From positions 1-19,920 of the forward strand of contig DUOL01000026.1 in NCBI GenBank assembly GCA_012838875.1: a stretch of 19,920 nucleotides of DNA, in the 5' to 3' direction. A model generated the notes under the pieces. The model made no database searches. It was not told the DNA's origin and saw only the letters and a list, made by a program, of their open reading frames with translations. This DNA is from Bacteroidales bacterium. GTDB lineage: Bacteria; Bacteroidota; Bacteroidia; Bacteroidales; WCHB1-69. A program made the translations under genes and the position numbers. Positions 1 through 7,238 of this stretch are shown piece after piece. Within the stretch, counting starts at the first letter, position 1. Each line of letters opens with the position of its first letter.

Positions 1-151
1 AGGTGGAAAGCCCGCAAGGGCGGAAGCCGCTGGGGACGCGGCGGCAAAAAAGCGAGCTTGTAAGCTCTTTTTGCCGCCTTGCGTCCCCACGGCTTGTGCC
101 CGCGGACTTGGAACCGAAGACCGACCCCGAGCGTAGCGAGGGGGCACGCCC
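1..151 (+). repeat. GC-rich structured interspersed repeat, copy 1 (cut at left by the window edge)
   Basis: This GC-rich block in an AT-rich window matches 6330-6480 at about 145 of 151 positions and matches the reverse strand of 19804-19920. Seen directly: a small hairpin at 10-21 (GCCC, loop GCAA, GGGC); a long hairpin at 24-95, with an outer stem 24-39/81-95 carrying one bulged C, an inner stem 40-50/68-78, and a tip GAGCTT-GT-AAGCTC at 54-67; and a terminal hairpin near 125-143 (CCCC, GA, GC, loop GTA, GC, GA, GGGG). The inner part has an A-tract before and a T-tract after the tip, so it resembles a bidirectional terminator. No ORF in it looks real. Function is unknown; a structured RNA, a terminator or a small non-autonomous mobile element are all possible. 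Confidence 0.9.
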
Positions 152-210
152 AAAAGAAAAATAAAATTAATATTTTAGTTATCAAAATAGCTTTAATCCA
201 TAAAAACCTT

Positions 211-218
211 TATTTTTG
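211..218 (+). promoter_or_regulatory. Putative -7 box of the murF-alr promoter
   Basis: TATTTTTG fits the Bacteroidota sigma-ABfr -7 consensus TAnnTTTG exactly. No good -33 TTTG is visible about 19 bases upstream. Transcription would start near 225, leaving only about ten bases before the ATG at 235. This supports that start over the longer in-frame reading that runs back into the GC-rich repeat. Confidence 0.55.
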
Positions 219-234
219 CATTTTGATATTCATC

Positions 235-2712
235 ATGTTTACAATTGCCGACATTGTATCTTTTGTTAAGCCTATAGCTTATTTCACTCCGTTTCCGCAA
301 AAATGGATATCCGCTTTTATTTTTGATAGTCGGCGAGTGATTACGGAAAAGAGGGTGCTTTTTTTTGCTATTAAAAGTGAAAAAAATGATGGGCATAACT
401 ATATTAAAGAGCTGATTAAGAGAGGGGTACGAAATTTTATTATTACGGAGAGCATTCAACAATTCCAAGAGTATAAGCAGTGTAATTTTATTCAAGTTGC
501 GGACCCGATTGCGGCGATGCAGCAAATTGCGAAACGACATCGGGAAAAATTTGATATTCCGGTTATTGGGATAACGGGTAGCAACGGCAAAACTATTGTT
601 AAGGAGTGGCTCTCTTTTTTGTTGTATGATGATTTTCACATTGTTAAGAATCCTAATAGTTACAATTCTCAACTCGGCGTGCCGATTTCCGTTTCTCAAA
701 TGTCTCCGGCTCATCAATTGGCTATTTTTGAAGCGGGCATTTCTCAACCGAATGAGATGAAAAAATTGGCTGAAATAATTCAACCGACTATTGGAATTAT
801 TACTAATATTGGCACGGCACACTCGCAATTTTTTAAAAATAATAAACAGAAATTAAGGGAAAAACTTAAACTTTTCGGAAAGTGCTCTAAGCTAATCTAT
901 TGTTCTGATTATAAAGAGATTGACAATGAATTAGCGAAACCTTCTTATCAACAACTCGAAAAAATATCGTGGGGATACGCCCCTTCGGCTTGCTACACCA
1001 TTACACATTTTGAGAAAAAAGAGTATTACACGAATATTGCTTTAAATGAGCAATTTCTGGAAATTCCTTTTACGGACAATGCATCCATTGAAAATGCTAT
1101 TCACGTTATTGTTACATTGCATACATTGGGCTACTCTTTCACGAACATTAATAAAAAGATAGCTCTTTTGACGGCAATGAATATGCGAATGGAGCTTAAA
1201 CAGGCGACTAATCACTCTATTTTAATAGATGATACTTACAGTTTAGATATTAATTCTTTAAAAATTGCTATTGATTTTCTCAATTCTCAAAAACATTATC
1301 ACAAAAAAAGTATCATTCTTTCCGATTTTCGGCAAACAGCTCCCCTGACGGAAAAAAATTATAAAGAGATAAGTCAATTATTAGTTCAAAATAAGATTCA
1401 TCGTTTAATTGCTGTAGGCAAAGAGTTTAAGAGATACAAGCACTGTTTTACTCCTTTTGCCGACTCTTTTTCTACCTTCTTTTACGATTCTACCGAAGAT
1501 TTATTAGAGGATATTTCTAAATTTGCTTTTAATAATGAGGCTATTTTAATTAAAGGGGCAAGGAGTTTTCGTTTTGAGCAAATTTCTCAATATATACAAA
1601 GTAAAACGCACCAAACTGTCCTTAACGTTAATCTCTCGTCAATAATTCATAATTTGAACTATTATCGCTCGTTGCTTCGTCCGTCCGTGAAAATTGTCGC
1701 TATGGTTAAGTCGTTTTCCTACGGTTTGGGTAATGCCGAGCTGATAAACGAATTGCAGTATCACAATATTGACTATTTAGCCGTTGCTTACGGTGATGAG
1801 GGCGTTAAATTGCGACAACAACTGATTAAGACTCCTATTATCGTGTTAGGTGCGGAAGCTCATAGTTTTGAGCTATTAATACGTTATCAATTAGAGCCTG
1901 CGATTTTCAATTTTCATTACTTATCGCAACTTGAAACAACACTACAAAATTATCCTGAAATAACCGATTTTAAGGTTCATATAAAATTGGACACGGGAAT
2001 GCACCGTTTAGGATTTGACGAGAACGATATTTCTAAAATTTGCGAGCGACTTAATAAGCATCCGCAGATAAAAATAGCGTCTATTTTCTCACATCTTGCG
2101 GCGGCGGAAGATCCTACGGAAGATTGTTTCACCAAGGAGCAAATTCGTCAATTTGATGAGATGAGCAGTAGGCTTATTTCCCATTTTGAGTACCCTATTT
2201 TACGGCACATACTCAACTCGGCCGGGATTTCACGTTTTCCCGAAGCACAATTTGATATGGTTCGCTTAGGAATTGGCTTGTACGGTTTCTCCTTTGTTCC
2301 TTCGGTTCAACCTCATCTCCTTCATTCCGTTACGCTAAAAACTATTATTACACAAATAAAAACTATTAAAAAAGGAGAAACCGTAAGTTATAACAGAACC
2401 TATACAGCCCCGAAAGAGATGCGTATCGGCGTAATTCCTATCGGGTATGCTGACGGATTGTTTCGTGAGTTAAGCAACGGAGTCGGCAAGGTCATTATTA
2501 ACGGTCAGCCCGCACCAATTATCGGTAAAATATGTATGGATATGTGTATGATTGATTTATCTAAAATTAAAAACGTCCATATCGGAGACGAAGTGATTGT
2601 GTACGGTGAAGAAAACCGTATAGATACCATTGCAGCTAACATAAAAAGGACGCCTTACGAACTCTTGACAGCTATTTCAAGGCGTGTACCGCGAATTTAC
2701 ATTATGGAATAA
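235..2712 (+). CDS. murF-alr: Bifunctional UDP-MurNAc-tripeptide--D-Ala-D-Ala ligase / alanine racemase (MurF-Alr fusion)
   Basis: The protein has 825 residues from the ATG at 235. The MurF half adds D-Ala-D-Ala to the UDP-MurNAc-tripeptide; the Alr half is the PLP enzyme that makes D-Ala from L-Ala. Both act in the cytoplasm in peptidoglycan precursor synthesis. Visible: the Mur ligase P-loop GITGSNGKT at about 112-120 and the C-domain motif DDTYS at about 332-336, where most MurF enzymes have YN rather than YS. The racemase starts near residue 465, with MVKSFSYGLG carrying the PLP lysine (about K492), MHRLGF near 589, the catalytic Tyr near Y723 (NRTYTAP) and IGYADG near 736. This fusion is usual in Bacteroidota. 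The frame is open upstream to 79, but those residues are repeat-encoded and low-quality, so the start was set at 235. Two close genes follow on the same strand. Confidence 0.95.
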   Translation: MFTIADIVSFVKPIAYFTPFPQKWISAFIFDSRRVITEKRVLFFAIKSEKNDGHNYIKELIKRGVRNFIITESIQQFQEYKQCNFIQVADPIAAMQQIAKRHREKFDIPVIGITGSNGKTIVKEWLSFLLYDDFHIVKNPNSYNSQLGVPISVSQMSPAHQLAIFEAGISQPNEMKKLAEIIQPTIGIITNIGTAHSQFFKNNKQKLREKLKLFGKCSKLIYCSDYKEIDNELAKPSYQQLEKISWGYAPSACYTITHFEKKEYYTNIALNEQFLEIPFTDNASIENAIHVIVTLHTLGYSFTNINKKIALLTAMNMRMELKQATNHSILIDDTYSLDINSLKIAIDFLNSQKHYHKKSIILSDFRQTAPLTEKNYKEISQLLVQNKIHRLIAVGKEFKRYKHCFTPFADSFSTFFYDSTEDLLEDISKFAFNNEAILIKGARSFRFEQISQYIQSKTHQTVLNVNLSSIIHNLNYYRSLLRPSVKIVAMVKSFSYGLGNAELINELQYHNIDYLAVAYGDEGVKLRQQLIKTPIIVLGAEAHSFELLIRYQLEPAIFNFHYLSQLETTLQNYPEITDFKVHIKLDTGMHRLGFDENDISKICERLNKHPQIKIASIFSHLAAAEDPTEDCFTKEQIRQFDEMSSRLISHFEYPILRHILNSAGISRFPEAQFDMVRLGIGLYGFSFVPSVQPHLLHSVTLKTIITQIKTIKKGETVSYNRTYTAPKEMRIGVIPIGYADGLFRELSNGVGKVIINGQPAPIIGKICMDMCMIDLSKIKNVHIGDEVIVYGEENRIDTIAANIKRTPYELLTAISRRVPRIYIME

Positions 2713-2751
2713 TTGTTTTGACTTGAAAAACTTGAAAAATTAATAGGATTT

Positions 2752-3657
2752 ATGAAACAAATAGCTTATGAAGAAAATTGTGATGCAACCTTAAAAATTA
2801 TATTCCGTTCTCTACTCTTCCTATTTTTAATTTCAACAACTCTACTATCATGGGGACAAAGAAGTAGCGTTAGAATTTGGAAAGATGTTCCCACGATGAA
2901 AAATCATAGAAGTAAATTGATTATTTTTACTCCACCCAAAGAAATTGCAACACAAACAGCTGTAATTATTTGTCCGGGAGGGAGTTATCATCACTTAGGA
3001 CTTTTCCATGAGGGATTTAAGACAGCTAAATGGTTCAACAATTTAGGAGTAACCGCCTTTGTTTTAAAATACAGATTAAGTCGGGGTGGTTATCATCATC
3101 CTGCTATGATTGAGGATTTACAACGTTCCATTCAATGGGTAAAACTGCATGCTGACGAGTACAATATTGATACAAGTAAAATCGGCGTCATGGGATTTTC
3201 GGCGGGCGGACATTTAGCCGTGATGGGAGGAGCTTTCCAAAATGAGAATTTTTTAGCTCCCCGAAATATTAACACCACCGTAAGTTTGAAACCCAATTTT
3301 GTTGTTGCCATTTATCCTGTTATTTCTATGCAAGATTCCCTTGCTCACAAGCGTTCCCGAAAAAGTTTATTAACTAAGAGTTACACTCCGGATGAACGCG
3401 ATAAATTATCATTAGAGTTGCAAATTCCCTCCAATATGCCTCCCGTATTTTTATTAGCTTCCAAAGATGATGATGTTGTTAATTACAAGAATAGTGTCGT
3501 CTTGTCAGAAGCATTGGAAAAACAGAATAACACCTTTAAGTTTCTTCTATTTGAAACAGGAGGACACGGGTACGGATTGAAAGAAACTCATTTTACTAAA
3601 ACCAGCAAATGGACGCTAAAACTCCAACGTTGGTTAAGTTCATTAGGATTTTTATAA
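2752..3657 (+). CDS. Secreted alpha/beta hydrolase, acetyl-esterase/lipase-like
   Basis: A 301-residue alpha/beta hydrolase of the bacterial esterase/lipase (BD-FAE, acetylxylan-esterase-like) type. Residues about 15-36 form a hydrophobic segment ending SWGQ, consistent with a signal peptide and a periplasmic or secreted enzyme; the stretch before it is long and contains acidic residues, which is unusual. The oxyanion-hole motif PGGSYHH is near 75-81. The nucleophile elbow GFSAGG puts the serine at S150. The likely acid is one of D239-D241 (SKDDDVV) and the likely histidine is H272 (GGHGYG). Family members remove acetyl or other acyl groups from polysaccharides or small esters; the substrate cannot be read here. 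It starts 39 bases after murF-alr, with no clear promoter between, and ends 12 bases before the ligase gene, so the three may be cotranscribed. Confidence 0.85.
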   Translation: MKQIAYEENCDATLKIIFRSLLFLFLISTTLLSWGQRSSVRIWKDVPTMKNHRSKLIIFTPPKEIATQTAVIICPGGSYHHLGLFHEGFKTAKWFNNLGVTAFVLKYRLSRGGYHHPAMIEDLQRSIQWVKLHADEYNIDTSKIGVMGFSAGGHLAVMGGAFQNENFLAPRNINTTVSLKPNFVVAIYPVISMQDSLAHKRSRKSLLTKSYTPDERDKLSLELQIPSNMPPVFLLASKDDDVVNYKNSVVLSEALEKQNNTFKFLLFETGGHGYGLKETHFTKTSKWTLKLQRWLSSLGFL

Positions 3658-3669
3658 ATAGTTTAAAAT

Positions 3670-4962
3670 ATGTATAACCCAAAAATCGAGTATCAACCCC
3701 AAGACGAAATTAAGCGTTTTCAAGAGCAAAAATTGAAAGAGATGCTTAATTACCTAAGCAATTTTTCTCCGTTTTATAAAAAATTATTTTTAAAAGAGAA
3801 AATTGAGATTCATAAAATTAAAACATTAGAAGATTTACAACACATACCAATCACGACAAAAGAAGATTTGCAGCAGTTTAACGAAGAGTTTTATTGTGTT
3901 GATAAATCAAAATTTGTAGACTACATAACAACCTCCGGAACGTTAGCGGAGCCTACGACTTTTGCATTAACGGATGCTGATTTGGAAAGATTGGCTTATA
4001 ATGAAGCAATTTCATTTACATGCGCAAAAGGCTCTGCCGGGGACATTTATCAATTAATGACCACCATTGACAAGCGTTTTATGGCAGGATTAGCTTACTT
4101 TTTAGGTATCCGAAAAATGGGAGCGAGTATCATCCGTGTGGGTAACGGAATGCCTGAATTACAGTGGGATACCATTTTACGAATGAAGCCGAACGCCATA
4201 ATTTGTGTCCCTTCCTTCATTCCGAAAATCATTAAATATGCCGAAGAGAATGGTATTGATTATAAAAACTCCAGCGTTAAAAGGGCTATTTGTATAGGTG
4301 AAAATATTAAAAATGACGATTTTTCTCTTAATCTATTAGGGAAAAAAATTCATGAGAAATGGGATATTGAACTCTATTCCACCTATGCCTCCACGGAAAT
4401 GAGTACTACTTTTTGTGAATGCGAAGCGCAGCAAGGCGGGCATCATCATCCGGAATTGATTATTTGCGAACTTTTGGACGAACATAATCAACCTGTCGAT
4501 AAAAATAGCTATGGAGAGTTGACGATTACGACACTCGGTGTCGAAGGAATGCCTTTGCTTCGCTTCAAGACCGGTGATATTTGCAGATTTTATCACGAGC
4601 CGTGTGCCTGCGGCAGAACAAGCATGCGAATCAGTCCTATTTTGGGTAGGAAAAATCAAATGATAAAATTCAAGGGTACGACGCTCTATCCGTCCTCGTT
4701 GTTCGATGTGCTGGACAATATTGATTACGTTGAAAATTATGTCATTGAGATTAGTTCAACCGACATGGGGACCGATAACATTGCCATTTTTATCGGCTGT
4801 AAAAATCCCGGTGAAAAATTAATTAAAGAGTTAAAAGATAGATTTAGAGCTAAGTTACGGGTAGCTCCCAATATTCAATTTAAAGATATTGATGAAATAA
4901 CTAAAATACAATTCCCGGAGAACCGAAGAAAAGCAATTAAATTTATTGATAAAAGAGGGTAA
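3670..4962 (+). CDS. paaK: Phenylacetate--CoA ligase family protein (PaaK-like)
   Basis: A 430-residue ANL-superfamily adenylating enzyme, normal length for PaaK. It would activate an aryl acid such as phenylacetate (or indoleacetate) with ATP and join it to CoA. Visible: the phosphate-binding motif TTSGTLAEPT at 87-96; YSTYASTE at 236-243, the adenylate-binding signature; GVEGMPLLRFKTGD near 290-303 with the ribose-binding Asp at D303; and the C-terminal lysine in FPENRRKAIKF (about K421), where many homologues have Gly before the Lys. Cysteines at 249, 251, 312 and 314 with the GGHHH stretch suggest a bound metal. In Bacteroidota such ligases often partner with 2-oxoacid:ferredoxin oxidoreductases in aromatic amino-acid metabolism, but no indolepyruvate oxidoreductase is adjacent here. 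The physiological acid is not determined by sequence. Confidence 0.88.
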   Translation: MYNPKIEYQPQDEIKRFQEQKLKEMLNYLSNFSPFYKKLFLKEKIEIHKIKTLEDLQHIPITTKEDLQQFNEEFYCVDKSKFVDYITTSGTLAEPTTFALTDADLERLAYNEAISFTCAKGSAGDIYQLMTTIDKRFMAGLAYFLGIRKMGASIIRVGNGMPELQWDTILRMKPNAIICVPSFIPKIIKYAEENGIDYKNSSVKRAICIGENIKNDDFSLNLLGKKIHEKWDIELYSTYASTEMSTTFCECEAQQGGHHHPELIICELLDEHNQPVDKNSYGELTITTLGVEGMPLLRFKTGDICRFYHEPCACGRTSMRISPILGRKNQMIKFKGTTLYPSSLFDVLDNIDYVENYVIEISSTDMGTDNIAIFIGCKNPGEKLIKELKDRFRAKLRVAPNIQFKDIDEITKIQFPENRRKAIKFIDKRG

Positions 4963-4977
4963 TTTATAGATTTTCTC

Positions 4978-4995
4978 TTGGGCGTGTCCTCACGC
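4978..4995 (-). repeat. Possible decayed remnant of the GC-rich repeat
   Basis: TTGGGCGTGTCCTCACG just after the ligase gene resembles the edge of repeat copy 3 (TTGGGCGTGCCCC, then GCTCACGG), with an internal deletion. It has the same orientation relative to the upstream gene as copy 3. The match is short, so chance is possible. Confidence 0.35.
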
Positions 4996-5056
4996 AAATC
5001 GAAAGTCGTACTTTAGAAATACATGTAAAAATAAAGTTGCACTTTAGATTTGCATG
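4991..5056. promoter_or_regulatory. Tandem array of two long imperfect palindromes (31-bp period) upstream of the ATPase gene
   Basis: Four 16-base arms are arranged as two palindromes sharing a CATG. Arm 1 (4991-5006, inverted) and arm 2 (5010-5025, direct) flank CGT; arm 3 (5022-5037, inverted) and arm 4 (5041-5056, direct) flank TGC. Arm consensus in direct orientation is ACTTTAGATTTGCATG. Arms 1 and 4 agree at 14 of 16 positions, arms 3 and 4 at 13, and arms 1 and 2 at 11. Each centre is AAAGT-N3-ACTTT. The centres are 31 bp apart, about three helical turns, so both would face the same side of DNA. Arm 4 covers the expected -33 region of the downstream promoter and itself contains TAGATTTG, a match to the -7 consensus. 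An operator for an autoregulator or a cruciform-forming site are both plausible. Confidence 0.75.
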
Positions 5057-5066
5057 AAATTTTTTG

Positions 5067-5074
5067 TATTTTTG
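5067..5074 (+). promoter_or_regulatory. Putative -7 box of the ATPase gene promoter
   Basis: TATTTTTG fits TAnnTTTG. The -33 region would fall at about 5043-5046 (TTTA), inside the last palindrome arm. A second candidate -7 box, TAGATTTG at 5045-5052, lies within that arm. Either gives a short leader before the ATG at 5112. Confidence 0.55.
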
Positions 5075-5111
5075 TACCCTATAATTTGATTAATTTATAA
5101 AATCATTGGAT

Positions 5112-6251
5112 ATGTTAGCAAGAAAAATAAATCTTCAAGATGCTGAAAATGATACTATTTTCCTTTGGGGAGCTCGTCAAACCGGTAAAAGTACGTTACT
5201 GAAAATGTTGTTTCCAACAGTGCGGTACATTGATTTATTAAAATCAGATGAATTTGCACGTTATAATCGTCGTCCGGCACTCTTACGCGAAGAGTTAATT
5301 TTACTTCCTGAGGAGGAATTGGTTATTATAGACGAAATTCAGAAAATTCCTGCTTTGCTTGACGAAGTCCATTGGCTGATAAGCAATCGTCACCTTCGTT
5401 TTATTTTAAGCGGTTCGAGTGCGCGTAAGCTACGACGAAGCGGGGTGAATTTATTGGGCGGAAGAGCTATCAGGAAACATCTCTATCCGTTTGTTAGTGC
5501 CGAAATTCCCGATTTTGACTTGATAAAAGCCTGTAATGCTGGGATGCTTCCACCGCATTATCTGGTGAAAAACGGTAAAAAACGTCTTCATGCTTATGTT
5601 GGCGACTATCTACAACAGGAAATCAAAGCCGAAGCACTTACTCGAAATCTAAACACCTTTACTCGATTTATGGAAGTGGCAGCACTTAGCAATGGCGAAA
5701 TTTTGAATTATAACAACATTGCTTCGGAATGTGGCGTGAGTGCTCCTACTGTGAAAGAGTATTTTTCCATTTTGGAAGAAACACTTGTCGGTTACATTAT
5801 CCCTGCATTTACCCGCAATGTCAAACGCCGTATAATCCAAGCTCCTAAATTTTACTATTTCGACGTGGGAATTGCCAATTTTCTTTTGAAAAGAACCGAC
5901 CTGCTTCCCGGTTCTCCTGAGTTCGGACATGCTTTTGAACACTTTATCCTGCAAGAAATTATTGCCTATATCGGATATTTCCAACCGCTACAAAAACTTT
6001 CCTATTGGCGCACGTCCTCAGGGTACGAAGTGGATGCCATTATCGGAAATGCCGAAGTGGCTATCGAAATTAAATCGTCCGATGAAGTGCAATCGCATCA
6101 TACAAAAGGATTAAAGGCATTTTCGGAAGAATTTCCCGATTGTCGGCTGATTATGGTTTCGTTGGATAAATATCCTCGTAGGATGAATAATATTGAGGTT
6201 TATCCTGCCTTAGAATTTTTGACAATGTTATGGAATGGCGATTTCTTTTAA
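5112..6251 (+). CDS. AAA ATPase with winged-helix and PD-(D/E)XK nuclease-like C-terminus (DUF4143 family)
   Basis: The protein has 379 residues from the ATG at 5112; a TTG two codons upstream is possible but less likely. Domains in order: an AAA ATPase core with Walker A GARQTGKST at 20-28 (K26), Walker B ELVIIDE ending at D74-E75, and a sensor-like ILSGSSARK at 98-106; a winged-helix-like segment at about 189-218 (NYNNIASECGVS and following); and a DUF4143 region whose GYEVDAI (D308) and AIEIKSS (E319, K321), with E276 in an upstream helix, give the PD-(D/E)XK pattern of Holliday-junction-resolvase-like nucleases. All key residues are present, so it looks intact. The family is multi-copy and common in Bacteroidota and archaea; its cellular role is not established. 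It stands alone, between the palindrome array and GC-rich repeat copy 2. Autoregulation through the array is inference. Confidence 0.9.
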   Translation: MLARKINLQDAENDTIFLWGARQTGKSTLLKMLFPTVRYIDLLKSDEFARYNRRPALLREELILLPEEELVIIDEIQKIPALLDEVHWLISNRHLRFILSGSSARKLRRSGVNLLGGRAIRKHLYPFVSAEIPDFDLIKACNAGMLPPHYLVKNGKKRLHAYVGDYLQQEIKAEALTRNLNTFTRFMEVAALSNGEILNYNNIASECGVSAPTVKEYFSILEETLVGYIIPAFTRNVKRRIIQAPKFYYFDVGIANFLLKRTDLLPGSPEFGHAFEHFILQEIIAYIGYFQPLQKLSYWRTSSGYEVDAIIGNAEVAIEIKSSDEVQSHHTKGLKAFSEEFPDCRLIMVSLDKYPRRMNNIEVYPALEFLTMLWNGDFF

Positions 6252-6329
6252 AACGCGAAATTAAACGTTCCACTTTCTATTATTTTCATAAAAGACTCTG
6301 TACGAGCAACTTGGATTGCGTGAGGGCGC
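6252..6329. other. Intergenic stretch between the ATPase gene and repeat copy 2
   Basis: No convincing gene or promoter is seen. The ATPase stop is followed by AAACG...CGTT, too weak to call a terminator. GAGGGCGCAGG at 6322-6332 partly mirrors the other end of the repeat (GGGCGTGCC read on the opposite strand), so the element may begin near 6322 with a short imperfect terminal inverted repeat. Confidence 0.4.
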
Positions 6330-6480
6330 AGGTGGAAAGCCCGCAAGGGCGGAAGCCGCTGGGGACGCGGCGGCAAAAAAGCGAGCTTGTAAGCTCTTTT
6401 TGCCGCCCTGCGTCCCCACGGCTTGCGACCGCGGACTTGCAGGCGAAGACCGACCCCGAGCGTAGCGAGGGGGCACGCCC
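6330..6480 (+). repeat. GC-rich structured interspersed repeat, copy 2 (complete)
   Basis: It has the same length as copy 1 and about six differences, at 6408, 6426, 6428, 6440, 6442 and 6443. None of these falls in a paired part of the long hairpin; the 6408 change lies in the small internal bulge. The GNRA-like hairpin (GCCC, GCAA, GGGC), the nested long hairpin and the terminal CCCC/GGGG hairpin with its tandem G-A mismatch are all kept. It lies between the convergent ends of the ATPase gene and nqrC, where a bidirectional terminator would be useful. Short ORFs across it on both strands are by-products of the palindromes and are not annotated. Confidence 0.92.
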
Positions 6481-6493
6481 TAATAAAAATTAA

Positions 6494-6577
6494 AATCATC
6501 TACTTGGAAATAGTTTTGATGGTTTTGCTACGTCTATAAATCTATCTGATTATGAGAGAGTTAAAAGAGCTAATTAG
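6494..6577 (+). pseudogene. Possible 3' remnant of a lost gene (very tentative)
   Basis: A 27-codon open stretch without its own start ends at a TAG at 6575-6577 and reads like a real protein tail (FDGFATSINLSDYERVKRAN). It begins 13 bases after repeat copy 2, so it could be the end of a gene cut off when the repeat arrived. It is short enough to be chance, and I do not recognise a family. Confidence 0.15.
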
Positions 6578-6578
6578 C

Positions 6579-7223
6579 CTATTGATTATTTTTACCTCCC
6601 TTTAAAAATGAGATATAGGGCGTCAGGCTCTGCTCTAACATCTCTTCGACTCCACGACTTGTAATCGTTCCTCCGGTGATAGCATCGACGCCGTGTTCAG
6701 CGGGAATTTTACTATTTAGAACGCCTCCTTTCACCACTTTAATAGAGGTAAAATTTCCATTTTCATCAAAGAGTTGCTTTCCTTTAAACTCTGCCGAGAA
6801 CTCGTCCGTTGCAATTTGAGCACCTAAGCCCGGCGTTTCTCCTTTATGCGCAAAAACGGCTCCTATAACATGATTTCCATCGTCAGCCACGGCAATATAT
6901 CCCCAGATAGCTCCCCATAAACCGTTGCCCTTTAAGGGAATAACAAATGCCGTATCTTGCTTTGGAGTAATGACTTGATATAAGAACTGAGAACCGGTCG
7001 GGAGTTGAATTTGGGTTGCCACTTGCTTAAACATTTTTGCCGTTTCCTCCTTACTAGCAAACGTGTAACCTACCGTTTTTAATATTTGCATCTTCTTTTC
7101 ATTCTCTTGATTAATCTTTTGGAACGGCTTTAACCAAAAAGTTGCAATTCCTAAAATCAAGGAGATTAAAACAACTAAAACTGTTATGTAAATAAAAATA
7201 TAACGATTGCTAAATTTTTTCAT
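6579..7223 (-). CDS. nqrC: Na+-translocating NADH:quinone reductase subunit C (FMN-binding)
   Basis: A 214-residue subunit of the membrane Na+-pumping NADH:quinone oxidoreductase. One N-terminal membrane helix (about 8-30) anchors a periplasmic FMN-binding domain. Visible: HKGETPGLGAQI at 126-137 and the flavinylation motif TGGTIT at 183-188, in which T186 should carry the phosphoester-linked FMN added by an ApbE transferase. The classical form is SGAT; Gly in the third place is a mild variant. A Shine-Dalgarno-like GAGGGAG sits just before the ATG, unusual in this window. The gene follows the 452-residue secreted protein by 15 bases and ends the minus-strand run. In the standard nqrABCDEF order it would follow nqrB; here it is separated from E and F by an unrelated gene. 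Confidence 0.92.
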   Translation of the reverse strand: MKKFSNRYIFIYITVLVVLISLILGIATFWLKPFQKINQENEKKMQILKTVGYTFASKEETAKMFKQVATQIQLPTGSQFLYQVITPKQDTAFVIPLKGNGLWGAIWGYIAVADDGNHVIGAVFAHKGETPGLGAQIATDEFSAEFKGKQLFDENGNFTSIKVVKGGVLNSKIPAEHGVDAITGGTITSRGVEEMLEQSLTPYISFLKGGKNNQ

Positions 7224-7238
7224 ACTCCCTCAAATTAA

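Noticed and set aside
79..234. An N-terminal extension of MurF-Alr reading into the GC-rich repeat
   Set aside because: The extra 52 residues are encoded by repeat hairpins and AT-rich spacer, and a good -7 promoter box at 211-218 lies inside them. The ATG at 235 gives the expected MurF start.
4991..5056. CRISPR-like repeats
   Set aside because: The 31-bp period has no unique spacers; adjacent palindromes share a CATG. No cas gene is in the window.
6230..6499. Overlapping ORFs on both strands across repeat copy 2
   Set aside because: They follow the GC-rich palindromes, have biased composition and arise on both strands at once, so they are by-products of the repeat.
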